Below are positions 51,759 to 60,096 of a stretch of DNA of 64,000 nucleotides, in pieces. Source of the DNA: Lysobacter sp. MMG2 (GTDB lineage: Bacteria > Pseudomonadota > Gammaproteobacteria > Xanthomonadales > Xanthomonadaceae); contig NZ_JAERQY020000004.1 in assembly GCF_016735495.2 (NCBI RefSeq), forward strand, positions 248,001-312,000, read 5' to 3'. Below the pieces are notes generated by a model. The model was not told where the DNA came from. It worked only from the letters and a program-made list of their open reading frames with translations, and did no database searches. Position numbers and translations under genes: made by a program. Numbering within the stretch: position 1 is the first letter of the stretch; each line of letters starts with the position of its first letter.

Positions 51759-52102
51759 CCATGTCGATGCCCAGGCTCAACCAAAAGTCCGAGCACGCCT
51801 ACACCTCGCCAGCACGCCTAATGCTCCACGTTGTCACCGCCAAGCGGATGGTGAAGGTGATATGGAACGGCAGCCGTAGGTGGAATGCGCTCGGCGGCAT
51901 CACGACGGTTCTGGACAACGGCGATCTACTTATCGGCGGCGTGTTCTCGATCAAGCGCGTAAGAGCCGGATCTGGAAAAACATCCGCACCCGCTCAATGA
52001 CCGCTCTGGGTCGAAAGCGGACATTAGCAGCCCGGCCGTGGGCCGTCCCGGCCGAACGTCCGCTATCGGCCAGAGGCGGACATGGTCACCACGGGTCGAG
52101 GT
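51759..52102. other. Island-edge DNA without recognised genes
   Basis: 344 bases between the truncated receptor and the NmrA gene. The first part (to about 51990) is less GC-rich than its neighbours and holds no convincing frame; fragments such as NGDLLIGGVFSIKRV in one frame are not recognised. From about 51998 to 52083 it carries two copies of a GCGGACAT motif (GGTCGAAAGCGGACATTAGC and GGCCAGAGGCGGACATGGTC) around a GGCCGTCCCGGCC palindrome. Confidence 0.6.
51996..52083 (-). repeat. GCGGACATT-type repeat, left copy
   Basis: On the minus strand it reads AATGTCCGCTTTCGACCC. A related copy in the opposite orientation is at 53843–53874 (ATGTCCGCTTTTGGATCGG). The two flank the NmrA/TetR pair as inverted repeats, about 1.8 kb apart. 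Confidence 0.6.
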
Positions 52103-53029
52103 TCAGCCGATGACGAAGTTGCTGCGGTTCTGCTCAACGAACTCGTCAAGCGCTGTGAGCGGAACCCGCCAGCGCCGAACAGCATCCAGGTCAACTTTGT
52201 AGCCTTCGACGTTGGTCCACTCCTCGTGCTTGTACATCAGCTCGCCGTAGGGCTTTGCCAGCGTCTCTTCTTCCGACAGGGTGACTGCGGAAACCTGCTT
52301 TCCGGTCGCTTTGGTGATCTTCGCCGCGACCTCGGGCAACGTGGCGGTTTCGGCTGCGAGGTCAACCTCATGGCCGTGAAAGCGCTCCGGATCGGCGAAG
52401 GCGGCCGCGGCGAACGCGCCGATGTCCCTCGCTGCGATCCAGTCGATGCCCGTGTCGGCTGCAATCGCCGTCTCGAACTGACCGCGTTCTCGGAGCGAGG
52501 GCCACATGGTCTCGACCATCGGCGGCACCAGGTTCTCCATGATCATCGCCGTCTTCAAGACGACCCAGTGGCGGAAGCCCTGCGCCTTGACCATATCGAT
52601 CACAGCTGCCTTGTTGTTCCAGTAGAGCGGCTCCCAGCGCCCCTCGTCCCAGCCGACGAAGTTCGTCTGGTCGCCTGCGCGGGCAACGGAGGTGTGGACG
52701 ATCGTATCGACACCCGCCCGGCCAGCGGCCTCGATCAGCGCTTTGCCAGTCACAACCTCGGTGTCAGGGTCTGCGGGCTGCGATCCCATCTGCATTGAGA
52801 ACACGCCGTCCACCCCGGCCAACGCCGCATCGAGGCTCGCCGGATCATTGAAGTCGCCTCGGACGACCTCCACGCCCCGCGCTGCGAGCGCCTGCGCCGC
52901 CGCCGAGGAGGTGTCGCGGGTCATGGCACGGACGGGACGTCCGACCTCGAGCAAGGCGCGAACGACGGCACCGCCCTGCTTGCCGGTGGCGCCGGTCACC
53001 AGGATCGGGCGATTGATGGGGTTTGACAT
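52103..53029 (-). CDS. NmrA/SDR-like NAD(P)-binding protein
   Basis: 308 residues. Nucleotide loop GATGKQGGAVVRAL (from about residue 12), then DFNDPASLDAALAGVDGVF and the VHTSVARAGDQTNFVGWDEG region; the tyrosine–lysine pair of classic SDRs is not in place, which fits the atypical NmrA-like group (redox sensing or quinone-type reductases). Codon use is less GC-biased than in the core genes around it. Divergent from a TetR-type regulator, which probably controls it. Confidence 0.9.
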   Translation of the reverse strand: MSNPINRPILVTGATGKQGGAVVRALLEVGRPVRAMTRDTSSAAAQALAARGVEVVRGDFNDPASLDAALAGVDGVFSMQMGSQPADPDTEVVTGKALIEAAGRAGVDTIVHTSVARAGDQTNFVGWDEGRWEPLYWNNKAAVIDMVKAQGFRHWVVLKTAMIMENLVPPMVETMWPSLRERGQFETAIAADTGIDWIAARDIGAFAAAAFADPERFHGHEVDLAAETATLPEVAAKITKATGKQVSAVTLSEEETLAKPYGELMYKHEEWTNVEGYKVDLDAVRRWRVPLTALDEFVEQNRSNFVIG

Positions 53030-53090
53030 GGTGAGCCTCTCGAAGGTGCAGGCGCGGTGCGCCGCGGTCCACCCATGATCGGGGCCTCTA

Positions 53091-53130
53091 TTACGAAACG
53101 AAAGAGTTTCGGTAATCCTCCGTTTCGTAA
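53091..53130. promoter_or_regulatory. Inverted repeat between NmrA and TetR genes, likely operator
   Basis: TTACGAAACG (53091–53100) and CGTTTCGTAA (53121–53130) form a perfect 10-base inverted repeat with a 20-base spacer; within it GAAAC…GTTTC (53095–53110) adds a second, nested palindrome. Possible −10 element TATAGC at about 53141. The site lies in the divergent intergenic region, where a TetR regulator normally binds. Confidence 0.7.
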
Positions 53131-53150
53131 CTTAGGGCACTATAGCTGGT

Positions 53151-53777
53151 ATGACCGAACAAGCTGAACGACTCCAGCGCCGCCTGCCCCCGTCCGAGCG
53201 AGGGCGAACGCAGGACCGAAGCCGCGACGACCTCATCGTGGGCGCCGCGCTCGCGCTCCTCGCCGAGAAGGGGTATGGCGATCTAACGATGACCGATGTG
53301 GCGACCCGCGCCGGTGTGTCGAAAGCAACGCTGTATAGGCGTTGGACGAACAAGGCGGATCTGGTGGCCGACGCCGTGGCCACGCTCAATCCCATGAAGC
53401 TGCCGCTTTATCCCGGTACGTCGCTACGGGACGACCTGCTCGCGCTGATGGAACAGGCGGGCACATGCGACGGACGGCCTGACATCGTGGTTACGACAAT
53501 GGAGATGGCACGGTCGCAGCCGGATCTGTACAGAACGCTCGCGAAGAGCTTCGCCACGCTGGTTCGCGCGGAACTCGGCAAGCTCGTCAAGCGGGCCGCG
53601 GATGAGGGCGACGCTGCACTGTCGGAACTGGAACTCGATGTCGTGGCGGATACGGCTGTCGCGTTGCTTGCTCATCACGCCGGACCGGTTGGCGAGTCGG
53701 TCCCACGCGAACGACTGATCAGCATGGTGGACAACGTGCTGATGGTTCTGATTACAGGTAAGCGCGGCGCTGGATAA
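53151..53777 (+). CDS. TetR/AcrR-type transcriptional regulator
   Basis: 208 residues. The N-terminal helix-turn-helix reads DLIVGAALALLAEKGYGDLT, then DVATRAGVSKATLYRRWTNKADLV (about 25–70), typical TetR. The C-terminal ligand-binding part has TMEMARSQPDLYRTLAKSF. It is transcribed away from NmrA with the inverted-repeat operator between, so it probably represses both genes; the ligand is unknown. The pair lies within the acquired segment. Confidence 0.92.
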   Translation: MTEQAERLQRRLPPSERGRTQDRSRDDLIVGAALALLAEKGYGDLTMTDVATRAGVSKATLYRRWTNKADLVADAVATLNPMKLPLYPGTSLRDDLLALMEQAGTCDGRPDIVVTTMEMARSQPDLYRTLAKSFATLVRAELGKLVKRAADEGDAALSELELDVVADTAVALLAHHAGPVGESVPRERLISMVDNVLMVLITGKRGAG

Positions 53778-53842
53778 GCGATATCACTTCCATGCGGTTG
53801 GCCTGAGCTGCGCGAAAGATGACGTCGCCCTTCCTGCTGCTA

Positions 53843-53874
53843 TGTCCGCTTTTGGATCGGAAGCGCACATTGCC
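53843..53874 (+). repeat. GCGGACATT-type repeat, right copy
   Basis: ATGTCCGCTTTTGGATCGG followed by AAGCGCACATT, an imperfect hairpin related to the copy at 51996–52083 but inverted with respect to it. It lies in the 135-base gap between the TetR and integrase genes. Confidence 0.6.
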
Positions 53875-53912
53875 ATTTGCGCCGCGCTCGGCACCCTCGG
53901 CCGCAGTTGGCA

Positions 53913-55553
53913 TCAGATCGGAAGCGAAATGAGCTTCACGACTTCAGCAAGGCGCTGGATGTCGGTGGTTGTTCCGTAGCGCCCGGTGCTCATGCTCTCG
54001 TTCTCGTGCCCGAGGATGTCTGCGATCTGGTACTCCGGGACGCTGAGCGCCTTCAGGCGGGCGGGAATCGTATGGCGGAAGCTGTGCGCAGCTGTCTTTT
54101 TCGGATCTGTGATGCCGGCGCGGCGCAGATGACGGGCCAGCAGCTTCTGAAGCTTGTCTACGGCGCTGCGGGTCGGGTCTGCCGGCGTGCGCATGTCCGC
54201 GGGCCACAGAAATCCGGGAGGCAGCTGGGAAATGTGCTCGAGTAGCCCAAGCTCTACAAGACGAGGATGAACCGGGACGAGGCGCGGACTCGACTCGTTC
54301 TTCAAGCGTCTGCCCTCAGCCTCGTTGATATCGAAGACCCAGAGGCCGCTCTCCTGACGAATATCTTGCTTGCGCAGCTGCGCTGCTTCGCCGAGGCGGC
54401 AGCCGCTGAAGGCGAGGATGTAGGGAATCCAGTACAGGAACGGACGCTTCTCGCGCTCCAGCTTCAGCATCGCGAAGTAGGCAGAGAGGTCGGCATCATC
54501 GAATGGCTTCCGATCTTCCGAGGCGCGGCCGCGCTTCACATCCTTCAAGACCGTGGCCGGGCTGGAGCGAACGTGGTCGTGTAGTTCGACCCATGCGAAA
54601 AAGCTTCGGATCGCTTGGTAGTAGGCGTTTACGCTGTTCGCCGCGAGGCGAGGGATGTCGGAGGCATCGCCCGCTTCGGCGACAGCCTGCGAAGGTGTCA
54701 TTCCAGGGAAGCGCTTCGTCAGGTTGGCGGGTAGCTTGATCAAGGTAAGGCCCAACCGTCGCATGTCGTCCTTTGTGACAGCCGCAACTTCCGGGTCACC
54801 GAGTAGGTCGGCCAGAACCGCGAGATAGCCCCGATACTGGTGTTCCGTGCGAGGCGACCAGCTCTTGATTGCCACGCGTTCGTCGCCGTAGAGCTTCGCG
54901 AGCTCGGAGACCTTGGGCGAATGCTTGAGCGTCGAAGGGACGCTTGACGGGCGCTCGGAGATCACGACGGGCTGACGTAAGGGCTCGCCGGACAATGCAA
55001 CCAGTTCGGCTTTGATGGCGTCGAGCTTTGCCTCCATCAGGCGCCTGGCGAGCCGACGCAACACCTCGTCCTCCGCCTTCGGAAGCATGGAGCGTGCCCA
55101 CGGAAGGCCGAGGTGGTAGTCGACGTTAGCCAAGCCTGCGGTCAGCGCCTCGGCCTCTTCAGCGAGGTCCCAGCGGTGAACGTCCAAGCCCGTCTCGGAC
55201 CAGTCCATCGAGAGTCTCTCCTCGATCTCGTCGAACGAGGCCGAAAGGAAGCGGTCACGAAGAAGGTCGAGCTGTTCCCTTGTCATTCCGGCTCCCCGCC
55301 GATGGATCTTGTTTAGGTACATCCCCACGTGCGTTTCCCACAGCACGAGGCGACGGAGCGCCTCGCGGCGGTCACCTGTGCGCAAGCTGCGGGTGATCTC
55401 GACCCGGCCCATCAGGGGCTGCAGGTCGGTGGGGATGATGATCCGTGAGGTGTATCGACTGCCACGTCGCTGTAGCACTTTCTGTAGCACTAGCGCGGGC
55501 GCTGGGAGGCTTCGGAAACGCTGACTGGCACGCCCCGTAGGGCTTCTCCGCAA
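53913..55553 (-). CDS. Tyrosine-type site-specific integrase
   Basis: Up to 546 residues. Catalytic residues of tyrosine recombinases: Arg in FSGCRLGEAAQL, His-x-x-Arg in HSFRHTIP, His in LGHENESM and Tyr in TGRYGTTT near the C-terminus. The N-terminal part has LQRRGSRYTSRIIIPTDLQP, as in DUF6538-type integrases, and an SAM-like core domain DIPRLAANSVNAYYQAIR. ATG 55553 is four bases from the tRNA; GTG 55490 (VLQKVLQRRG) gives a more usual N-terminus. Its 5' end faces the 3' end of tRNA-Met, the usual arrangement of an island integrated in that tRNA. Confidence 0.93.
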   Translation of the reverse strand: MRRSPTGRASQRFRSLPAPALVLQKVLQRRGSRYTSRIIIPTDLQPLMGRVEITRSLRTGDRREALRRLVLWETHVGMYLNKIHRRGAGMTREQLDLLRDRFLSASFDEIEERLSMDWSETGLDVHRWDLAEEAEALTAGLANVDYHLGLPWARSMLPKAEDEVLRRLARRLMEAKLDAIKAELVALSGEPLRQPVVISERPSSVPSTLKHSPKVSELAKLYGDERVAIKSWSPRTEHQYRGYLAVLADLLGDPEVAAVTKDDMRRLGLTLIKLPANLTKRFPGMTPSQAVAEAGDASDIPRLAANSVNAYYQAIRSFFAWVELHDHVRSSPATVLKDVKRGRASEDRKPFDDADLSAYFAMLKLEREKRPFLYWIPYILAFSGCRLGEAAQLRKQDIRQESGLWVFDINEAEGRRLKNESSPRLVPVHPRLVELGLLEHISQLPPGFLWPADMRTPADPTRSAVDKLQKLLARHLRRAGITDPKKTAAHSFRHTIPARLKALSVPEYQIADILGHENESMSTGRYGTTTDIQRLAEVVKLISLPI

Positions 55554-55556
55554 GAC

Positions 55557-55580
55557 TGGTGGCTATGGGTGGACTCGAAC
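55557..55580. other. Probable attachment site of the island (tRNA-Met 3' end)
   Basis: The tRNA 3' end faces the integrase, the standard attB position. A second copy should close the island on the other side; none was seen by eye near the truncated receptor (51.7–52.1 kb), so the left end may be deleted. Confidence 0.5.
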
Positions 55581-55633
55581 CACCGACCCCAGCATTATGA
55601 GTGCTGTGCTCTAACCGGCTGAGCTACATAGCC
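55557..55633 (-). tRNA. tRNA-Met (CAT anticodon, elongator type)
   Basis: 77 bases on the minus strand, 5' GGCTATG at 55633, with acceptor pairing to CATAGCC, D arm TAGCTCAGCCGGTTAGAGC, anticodon loop with CAT, T arm GGTTCGAGTCC and encoded CCA at 55557–55559. The body resembles E. coli elongator tRNA-Met rather than the initiator. Not obviously an Ile2 (lysidine) tRNA, though that cannot be excluded without a model. Confidence 0.95.
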
Positions 55634-55752
55634 CCGCGGAGAACCGCGAATTATTCATGCCGAAGGGGTTGTCGTCAATCGCCTCGCGCCGGGTTGTCGT
55701 TGCGGGCGAGGGCGTGGCAGAGTCGGGGGCAGTGAATTCAGGAGTCCGCATC

Positions 55753-56349
55753 GTGATCGATCCGGACGGCTACCGACCCAATGTCGGCATCGTCCTGATG
55801 CACCCGGACGGACGCGTGTTCTGGGCGCGCCGCGTGCATCGGGATGGCTGGCAGTTCCCGCAGGGCGGGATGAACAGCGACGAGACGCCGCTGGAGGCCA
55901 TGTATCGCGAGCTTCGCGAGGAAACCGGCCTGCTGCCCGAGCATGTCGAGGTCCTCGGCGCGACCCCGGGCTGGCTGCGATACCGCCTGCCGCAGCGGGC
56001 GATCCGCCGGAATGACCGGCTGGTGTGCATCGGGCAGAAGCAGGTCTGGTTCTTGTTGCGCCTGACCGGCCAGGAGTCCGACCTGCGCCTGGACCTCACC
56101 GACAAACCTGAATTCGACCACTGGCGGTGGGTGGACTTCTGGTACCCGGTGGAACACGTCGTGATCTTCAAACGGGGCGTCTACGATCGGGCGCTGCGCC
56201 ATCTGGCGCCGGCCGCGCGGCAGGTGGCGGGGGTGCAGGCGGTGCCGACGCCCGGTCCGGAGTTCCGCGGCCAGGACCGTTCAGGCCGCATCCGGCGGCC
56301 GCGCTGGCGCGATGCCAAGCCGGTGCGCGGTCAGGATCCGGTTAATTGA
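55753..56349 (+). CDS. rppH: RNA 5'-pyrophosphohydrolase (RppH)
   Basis: 198 residues from GTG 55753, set by an AGGAGT site and by the family start ([14 protein letters not shown]). Nudix box [17 protein letters not shown], continuing REETGLL. WLRYRLP and the [15 protein letters not shown] segment are RppH-type. It removes pyrophosphate from the 5' end of mRNA, starting RNase E-dependent decay. The C-terminal 40 residues are Arg/Pro-rich ([15 protein letters not shown]), longer than the E. coli protein. First core gene to the right of tRNA-Met. Confidence 0.94.
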   Translation: MIDPDGYRPNVGIVLMHPDGRVFWARRVHRDGWQFPQGGMNSDETPLEAMYRELREETGLLPEHVEVLGATPGWLRYRLPQRAIRRNDRLVCIGQKQVWFLLRLTGQESDLRLDLTDKPEFDHWRWVDFWYPVEHVVIFKRGVYDRALRHLAPAARQVAGVQAVPTPGPEFRGQDRSGRIRRPRWRDAKPVRGQDPVN

Positions 56350-56365
56350 CAATCATTCTCATTCA
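56346..56365. promoter_or_regulatory. Fur-box-like sequence upstream of bfd
   Basis: The 20 bases TTGACAATCATTCTCATTCA at the end of rppH carry repeated ATTCT/AATCATT elements close to the Fur consensus (hexamers of the NATWAT kind). It lies about 50 bases before the bfd start, where an iron-controlled operator is expected. Confidence 0.6.
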
Positions 56366-56416
56366 TGGCGAAATGGCCCTGCAGCCGATCCGGCTGCTTT
56401 GTCCGATACCGCCGCC

Positions 56417-56620
56417 GTGTACGTCTGCATCTGCAATGGGGTCACCGATCACGACATCCGCGCCGCCGCCGACGCGGGCTGCCGCAGCGTGACCGAACTG
56501 ACCATGCGCACCGGCGCTGGCGCCAATTGCGGCAGCTGCCTCGACATGGCCTCCTCGCTGCTCGACGCCCATCACGCCGTGCGCGAGCTGCCCTTCGCGG
56601 TGCTGCAGGAAGCCGCCTGA
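56417..56620 (+). CDS. bfd: Bacterioferritin-associated ferredoxin
   Basis: 67 residues from GTG 56417. The [2Fe-2S]-binding cysteines are in the family pattern C-x-C near residues 4 and 6 (VCICNGVTDHDIR) and C-x2-C near residues 38–41 (GANCGSCLDMA). Bfd reduces bacterioferritin so that stored iron is released. The bacterioferritin gene follows after 114 bases, and a Fur-like site is in front. Confidence 0.92.
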   Translation: MYVCICNGVTDHDIRAAADAGCRSVTELTMRTGAGANCGSCLDMASSLLDAHHAVRELPFAVLQEAA

Positions 56621-56734
56621 GCTTCTTTCCCAATCGAGACTGATTCTCGGACGCGGGCGCACCCGATTCGCGTTCCGTCATCGTCCGCCTGAACGGGCTA
56701 GAGTGCCGCCATCCCACGTTTACGGAGGCCGGCC

Positions 56735-57205
56735 ATGAAGGGCGACGCCAAGGTCATCGAATTCCTCAACAAGGCGCTCTACAACGAGCTGACCGCCATC
56801 AACCAGTACTTCCTGCACGCCAAGATGCTGAAGAACTGGGGCCTGAAGGAACTCGCCGAGCACGAGTACAAGGAATCCATCGACGAGATGAAGCACGCCG
56901 ACAAGCTGTCGGAGCGCATCCTCTTCCTCGAAGGCCTTCCGAACTTCCAGGCGCTGGGCAAGCTGCGCATCGGCGAGAATCCGCGCGAGTTGCTCGCCTG
57001 CGATCTCGCTCTGGAGCTTGAAGGCCTGCCGGTGCTGCGCGAGGCCATCAAGTACTGCGAATCGGTGAACGACTACGTCAGTCGCAAGCTGTTCGCCGAC
57101 ATCCTGGATTCCGAGGAAGAACACATCGACTGGATCGAGACCCAGCTGTCGCTGATCGAGCGCCTGGGCGAGCAGAACTACCTGCTGACCAAGATCGAGG
57201 AGTAA
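56735..57205 (+). CDS. bfr: Bacterioferritin
   Basis: 156 residues. Heme-ligand Met52 ([11 protein letters not shown]) and the ferroxidase ligands Glu18 ([12 protein letters not shown]), Glu51, His54, Glu94 and the late pair in [12 protein letters not shown] are all in the Bfr positions. Twenty-four subunits form an iron-storage shell with heme. The gene follows bfd; a terminator shared with the converging DUF4126 gene lies beyond. A possible second Fur-like site (CGAGACTGATTCTCG, about 56633) is near its start. Confidence 0.96.
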   Translation: MKGDAKVIEFLNKALYNELTAINQYFLHAKMLKNWGLKELAEHEYKESIDEMKHADKLSERILFLEGLPNFQALGKLRIGENPRELLACDLALELEGLPVLREAIKYCESVNDYVSRKLFADILDSEEEHIDWIETQLSLIERLGEQNYLLTKIEE

Positions 57206-57245
57206 GCACGCCCGCGGCTTCATTCCCGCGCGTGCGATGAAGTAG

Positions 57246-57273
57246 AACGCCGCCGTTTCCGGCGGCGTTTTCG
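57246..57273. terminator. Bidirectional terminator between bfr and DUF4126
   Basis: Stem AACGCCGCC (57246–57254) with GGCGGCGTT (57261–57269), loop GTTTCC, followed by TTTCG on the plus strand. Lies in the gap between two convergent genes. Confidence 0.85.
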
Positions 57274-57292
57274 TGTCGGTGCAATGCTCGTT

Positions 57293-57874
57293 TCAGACCG
57301 GTCCGGGCCGTGGCGCGCGCCGGAACAGCATCCGCCAGACCCACCACAGCAGCAGCGCCAGTGTCACGCTGATCAGCACGACGATGGACAGCGCGATCCA
57401 CGGATGCGCGAACACCAGCGCCAGCCCGCCGACGGTGGCGACGTCCTCGGTGATGGATGCCGTCCAGTTGCTCACCGGCTCGGGTGAGGTGTTGAGCAAC
57501 GCCCGCGAGCCGGACTTGAGCACATGGCTGGTCAGCGCCACGCCCGCGCCGGCCGCCAATGCGCCCGCGCCGAGGTGCCCGTCGGGCGACAACGTGGCCG
57601 CGGCCAGGAAGGCGCCGGCCGGAATGCGAAGCAGCGTGTGCAGCAGATCCCAGCCGGAGTCCACGCCCGGGATCTTGTCGGCGAAAAATTCGCCGGCGGC
57701 GAGGACGCCCGAAACACCCAAGACCCACGGCGACGCCGTAACCTGCAGCGCCTGCGGCAGGTCCAGCCAGCCGAAGTAGCCCGCCAGGCCCACGCCGAAC
57801 ACGGTCAGGTACACCCGGATGCCCGCCAACCAGGCCAGGACTACCCCAATTGCGAACAGGTGCGCATCCGACAT
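57293..57874 (-). CDS. DUF4126 membrane protein
   Basis: 193 residues. About six hydrophobic stretches, including IGVVLAWLAGIRVYLTVFGV, VLGVSGVLAAGEFFADKIPG, LAAGAGVALTSHVLKSGSRAL and ALVFAHPWIALSIVVLISVT. The FADKIPGVDSGWD loop is typical of DUF4126. Unknown function. Divergent from the DUF6776 gene. Confidence 0.87.
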   Translation of the reverse strand: MSDAHLFAIGVVLAWLAGIRVYLTVFGVGLAGYFGWLDLPQALQVTASPWVLGVSGVLAAGEFFADKIPGVDSGWDLLHTLLRIPAGAFLAAATLSPDGHLGAGALAAGAGVALTSHVLKSGSRALLNTSPEPVSNWTASITEDVATVGGLALVFAHPWIALSIVVLISVTLALLLWWVWRMLFRRAPRPGPV

Positions 57875-57950
57875 GTCGCTCCCTCGCTAGACTGTCCATC
57901 GAAGTATAGGGGCTGGGGAAACCGGCGACCGCATCGCCGGAAACAAGCGT

Positions 57951-58685
57951 ATGAACAAGCCGCCGCGCAGGGCGCCGCCACCGCGCTTCACGATCGTCCA
58001 GCAGCGTCCGGACCGCCGGCCGCTGATCATCGCCGTGCTCGCGGTGGTCTGGATCGCCTCGCTGGTGGGCGTGTGGATCGGCGCCGAGCGCCATGCCGCG
58101 CCCAGGCTTCCGGCGGTCACCGCCGAGCTCGACGCGGCCAACGACGAACTCCACCGCTGGCGCGCCCAGGCCGAACAGCTGGCACAGCGCGAGGCCACGC
58201 TCGCCCGCTCCGACCAGATCAGCCGCGCCGCCAACAAGGAAGTGCAGGGCGAACTGGCGGAAAGGGAGGAGGAGATCTCCGACCTGCGCGCCAACCTCGC
58301 CTTCTACGAGCGCCTGGTCGGCGCGACCGGACAGCCCAAGGGGCTGAGCGTGCACTCGGCACGTTTCGACGCCGAAACCGGCGGCACCTGGCGGTACCAG
58401 ATCGTGCTGACCCAGAGCCTCAACAAGGGCGCCATCAGCCGCGGCCGCCTGCGCTTCACCGTGGAAGGCGTGCGCAACGGCAAGCTCGCCATCGTGAGCT
58501 GGGACGAGCTGCACCAGCGCGCAGGCGTCCCGGCACAGGATTATTCCTTCCGCTACTTCCAGCAGCTGGGCGGCAGCGTCATGCTGCCGGCCGGCTTCAC
58601 TCCGCAGCGCGTCCGCGTCTCGCTGGACGGCGGCGACGTCGCCATCGAGCAGACGCTGGGCTGGCAAAGCGGCACCGCCACTTAA
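57951..58685 (+). CDS. DUF6776-type membrane-anchored coiled-coil protein (first copy)
   Basis: 244 residues. One N-terminal helix (LIIAVLAVVWIASLVGVWIG), then a coiled coil of about 70 residues (ELDAANDELHRWRAQAEQLA) and a beta-rich periplasmic domain with YERLVGATGQPKGLSVHSAR and SFRYFQQLGGSVMLP. A related protein, at 59208–60014, shares the same order. The bactofilin gene lies between the two. Function unknown. Confidence 0.75.
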   Translation: MNKPPRRAPPPRFTIVQQRPDRRPLIIAVLAVVWIASLVGVWIGAERHAAPRLPAVTAELDAANDELHRWRAQAEQLAQREATLARSDQISRAANKEVQGELAEREEEISDLRANLAFYERLVGATGQPKGLSVHSARFDAETGGTWRYQIVLTQSLNKGAISRGRLRFTVEGVRNGKLAIVSWDELHQRAGVPAQDYSFRYFQQLGGSVMLPAGFTPQRVRVSLDGGDVAIEQTLGWQSGTAT

Positions 58686-58738
58686 TCGTTGAAATCCCAT
58701 CCGCCGGAATGCCCGGCGGCGCAACCGGAAGTACCCCG

Positions 58739-59155
58739 ATGTTCAAGAGCAAACCCGCCCAGATCGACGGCCAGGTCGACACCCTCATCGGCGCGCAGGT
58801 CGTCATCCACGGCGACCTGGTCTTCAGCGGCGGCCTGTACGTGGAAGGACGCATCGTCGGCAAGGTCATCGCCGAGGAAGGGCAGCGCGCGACCCTCACC
58901 CTGGCCGAGCAGGGCAGCATCGAAGGCGAGGTGCGCGCGCCGGTGGTCATCCTCAACGGACGCCTCGACGGCAATGTCTACGCCAGCGAGCGCGTGGAAC
59001 TGGCCGCCAAGGCCCGGGTGCAGGGCAACGTGCATTACCAGGTGGTCGAGATGCTGGCCGGTTCGGTCCTCACGGGCCGCCTGATCCACGCCGGCGCCCA
59101 CGAGGCCCACTCTCTGTCTGAAGCGCATCTGGACGCGGCCGCCGCTCTGCGCTGA
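58739..59155 (+). CDS. Bactofilin (polymer-forming cytoskeletal protein)
   Basis: 138 residues from ATG 58739; an upstream ATG at 58709 is less likely. Right-handed beta-helix repeats are obvious (VVIHGDLVFSGGLYVEGRIVG, then VVILNGRLDGNVYASERVELAAKARVQGN, read in parts). Bactofilins make filaments that shape the cell or position other proteins. The placement between two membrane-anchored coiled-coil proteins suggests that these are partners. Confidence 0.9.
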   Translation: MFKSKPAQIDGQVDTLIGAQVVIHGDLVFSGGLYVEGRIVGKVIAEEGQRATLTLAEQGSIEGEVRAPVVILNGRLDGNVYASERVELAAKARVQGNVHYQVVEMLAGSVLTGRLIHAGAHEAHSLSEAHLDAAAALR

Positions 59156-59207
59156 CCGTTCCCCCCGCACGCGGTAGGCTGGGCGCCGGCTTCCCACGGC
59201 GACCGGC

Positions 59208-60014
59208 ATGACCCCGAGCGACCCCGAGCAGTCCGCGCCCATCCCGGCGTCCATGGGAGAGGCCCCCGGCCACCCGGTCGAGGCCGTCGCCGCACCGTCG
59301 TCGGTGCGCGACGGGCTGATCGGACGGCGTGGGCCGCTGATGCTCGCTCTGGTCGCGGTGTCGATGCTGTTCGGCCTGTGGGGCGCGTGGCGCGTGTTCG
59401 CGCCGGCCCCGGACAGCCCCGCTGCGAAGCTGGAAGACAGCCAGCGCGAAAGCCGCGGCCAGCAGCGCCAGATCGAACAGCTGCAGCAGCGCGTGGCAAC
59501 GCTCAGTCGCTCCGACCAGATCAGCCGCGACGCCAACCGCGACCTGCAAAGCACCTTGGCCGAACGCGACGAGGAAGTCGCCGGCCTGCGCGCCGACGTC
59601 GCCTTTTACGAACGCCTGGTCGGCAGCACCGCGCAGCGCCGCGGCCTGGCCGTGCACTCGCTGCGCCTGCAGCCGCAGAACGACACCGCCTGGCACTTCA
59701 CCGGCACGCTGACCCAGAACCTCAACCGCGGCGCCGTCAGCTCCGGCCAGCTCACGCTGTCGATCGAAGGCACCCGCGCCGGCAAGCTGGAAAAGCTCTC
59801 CTGGCCGCTCCTGCGCCAGCAGCCCAACGCCCCGGGCGTCGCGTACTCGTTCAAGTATTTCCAGCAGGTCGAAGGCGACGTCTTCCTGCCGCCGGACTTC
59901 TCCCCGGTGCGCGTGGCCGTGCGGCTGGTGCCGCGCTCGGGCGCGGCGATCGAGCAATCCTTCACCTGGGCCGACGCCACGCGCGACGTCGCGCCCGCCA
60001 CCGCGTCCCCCTGA
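59208..60014 (+). CDS. DUF6776-type membrane-anchored coiled-coil protein (second copy)
   Basis: 268 residues with an N-terminal extension of about 45 residues rich in Pro/Glu, then a helix ([19 protein letters not shown]), a coiled coil ([19 protein letters not shown]) and a beta domain with [20 protein letters not shown] and [18 protein letters not shown]. These last blocks align with the first copy. Clearly a paralogue, likely produced by duplication around the bactofilin gene. Confidence 0.75.
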   Translation: MTPSDPEQSAPIPASMGEAPGHPVEAVAAPSSVRDGLIGRRGPLMLALVAVSMLFGLWGAWRVFAPAPDSPAAKLEDSQRESRGQQRQIEQLQQRVATLSRSDQISRDANRDLQSTLAERDEEVAGLRADVAFYERLVGSTAQRRGLAVHSLRLQPQNDTAWHFTGTLTQNLNRGAVSSGQLTLSIEGTRAGKLEKLSWPLLRQQPNAPGVAYSFKYFQQVEGDVFLPPDFSPVRVAVRLVPRSGAAIEQSFTWADATRDVAPATASP

Positions 60015-60096
60015 GCAGCCCCTCGCGGCGTCCGCAGGACGCAGCAACCCGTCGCGCGGCTTGAACAACGCGCCCGCGCGCCCCATCCTTTTTGGC

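Noticed and set aside
50389-51780. Second open frame of 463 codons overlapping the truncated receptor
   Set aside because: It is a shadow in another frame, without the beta-barrel pattern of the receptor.
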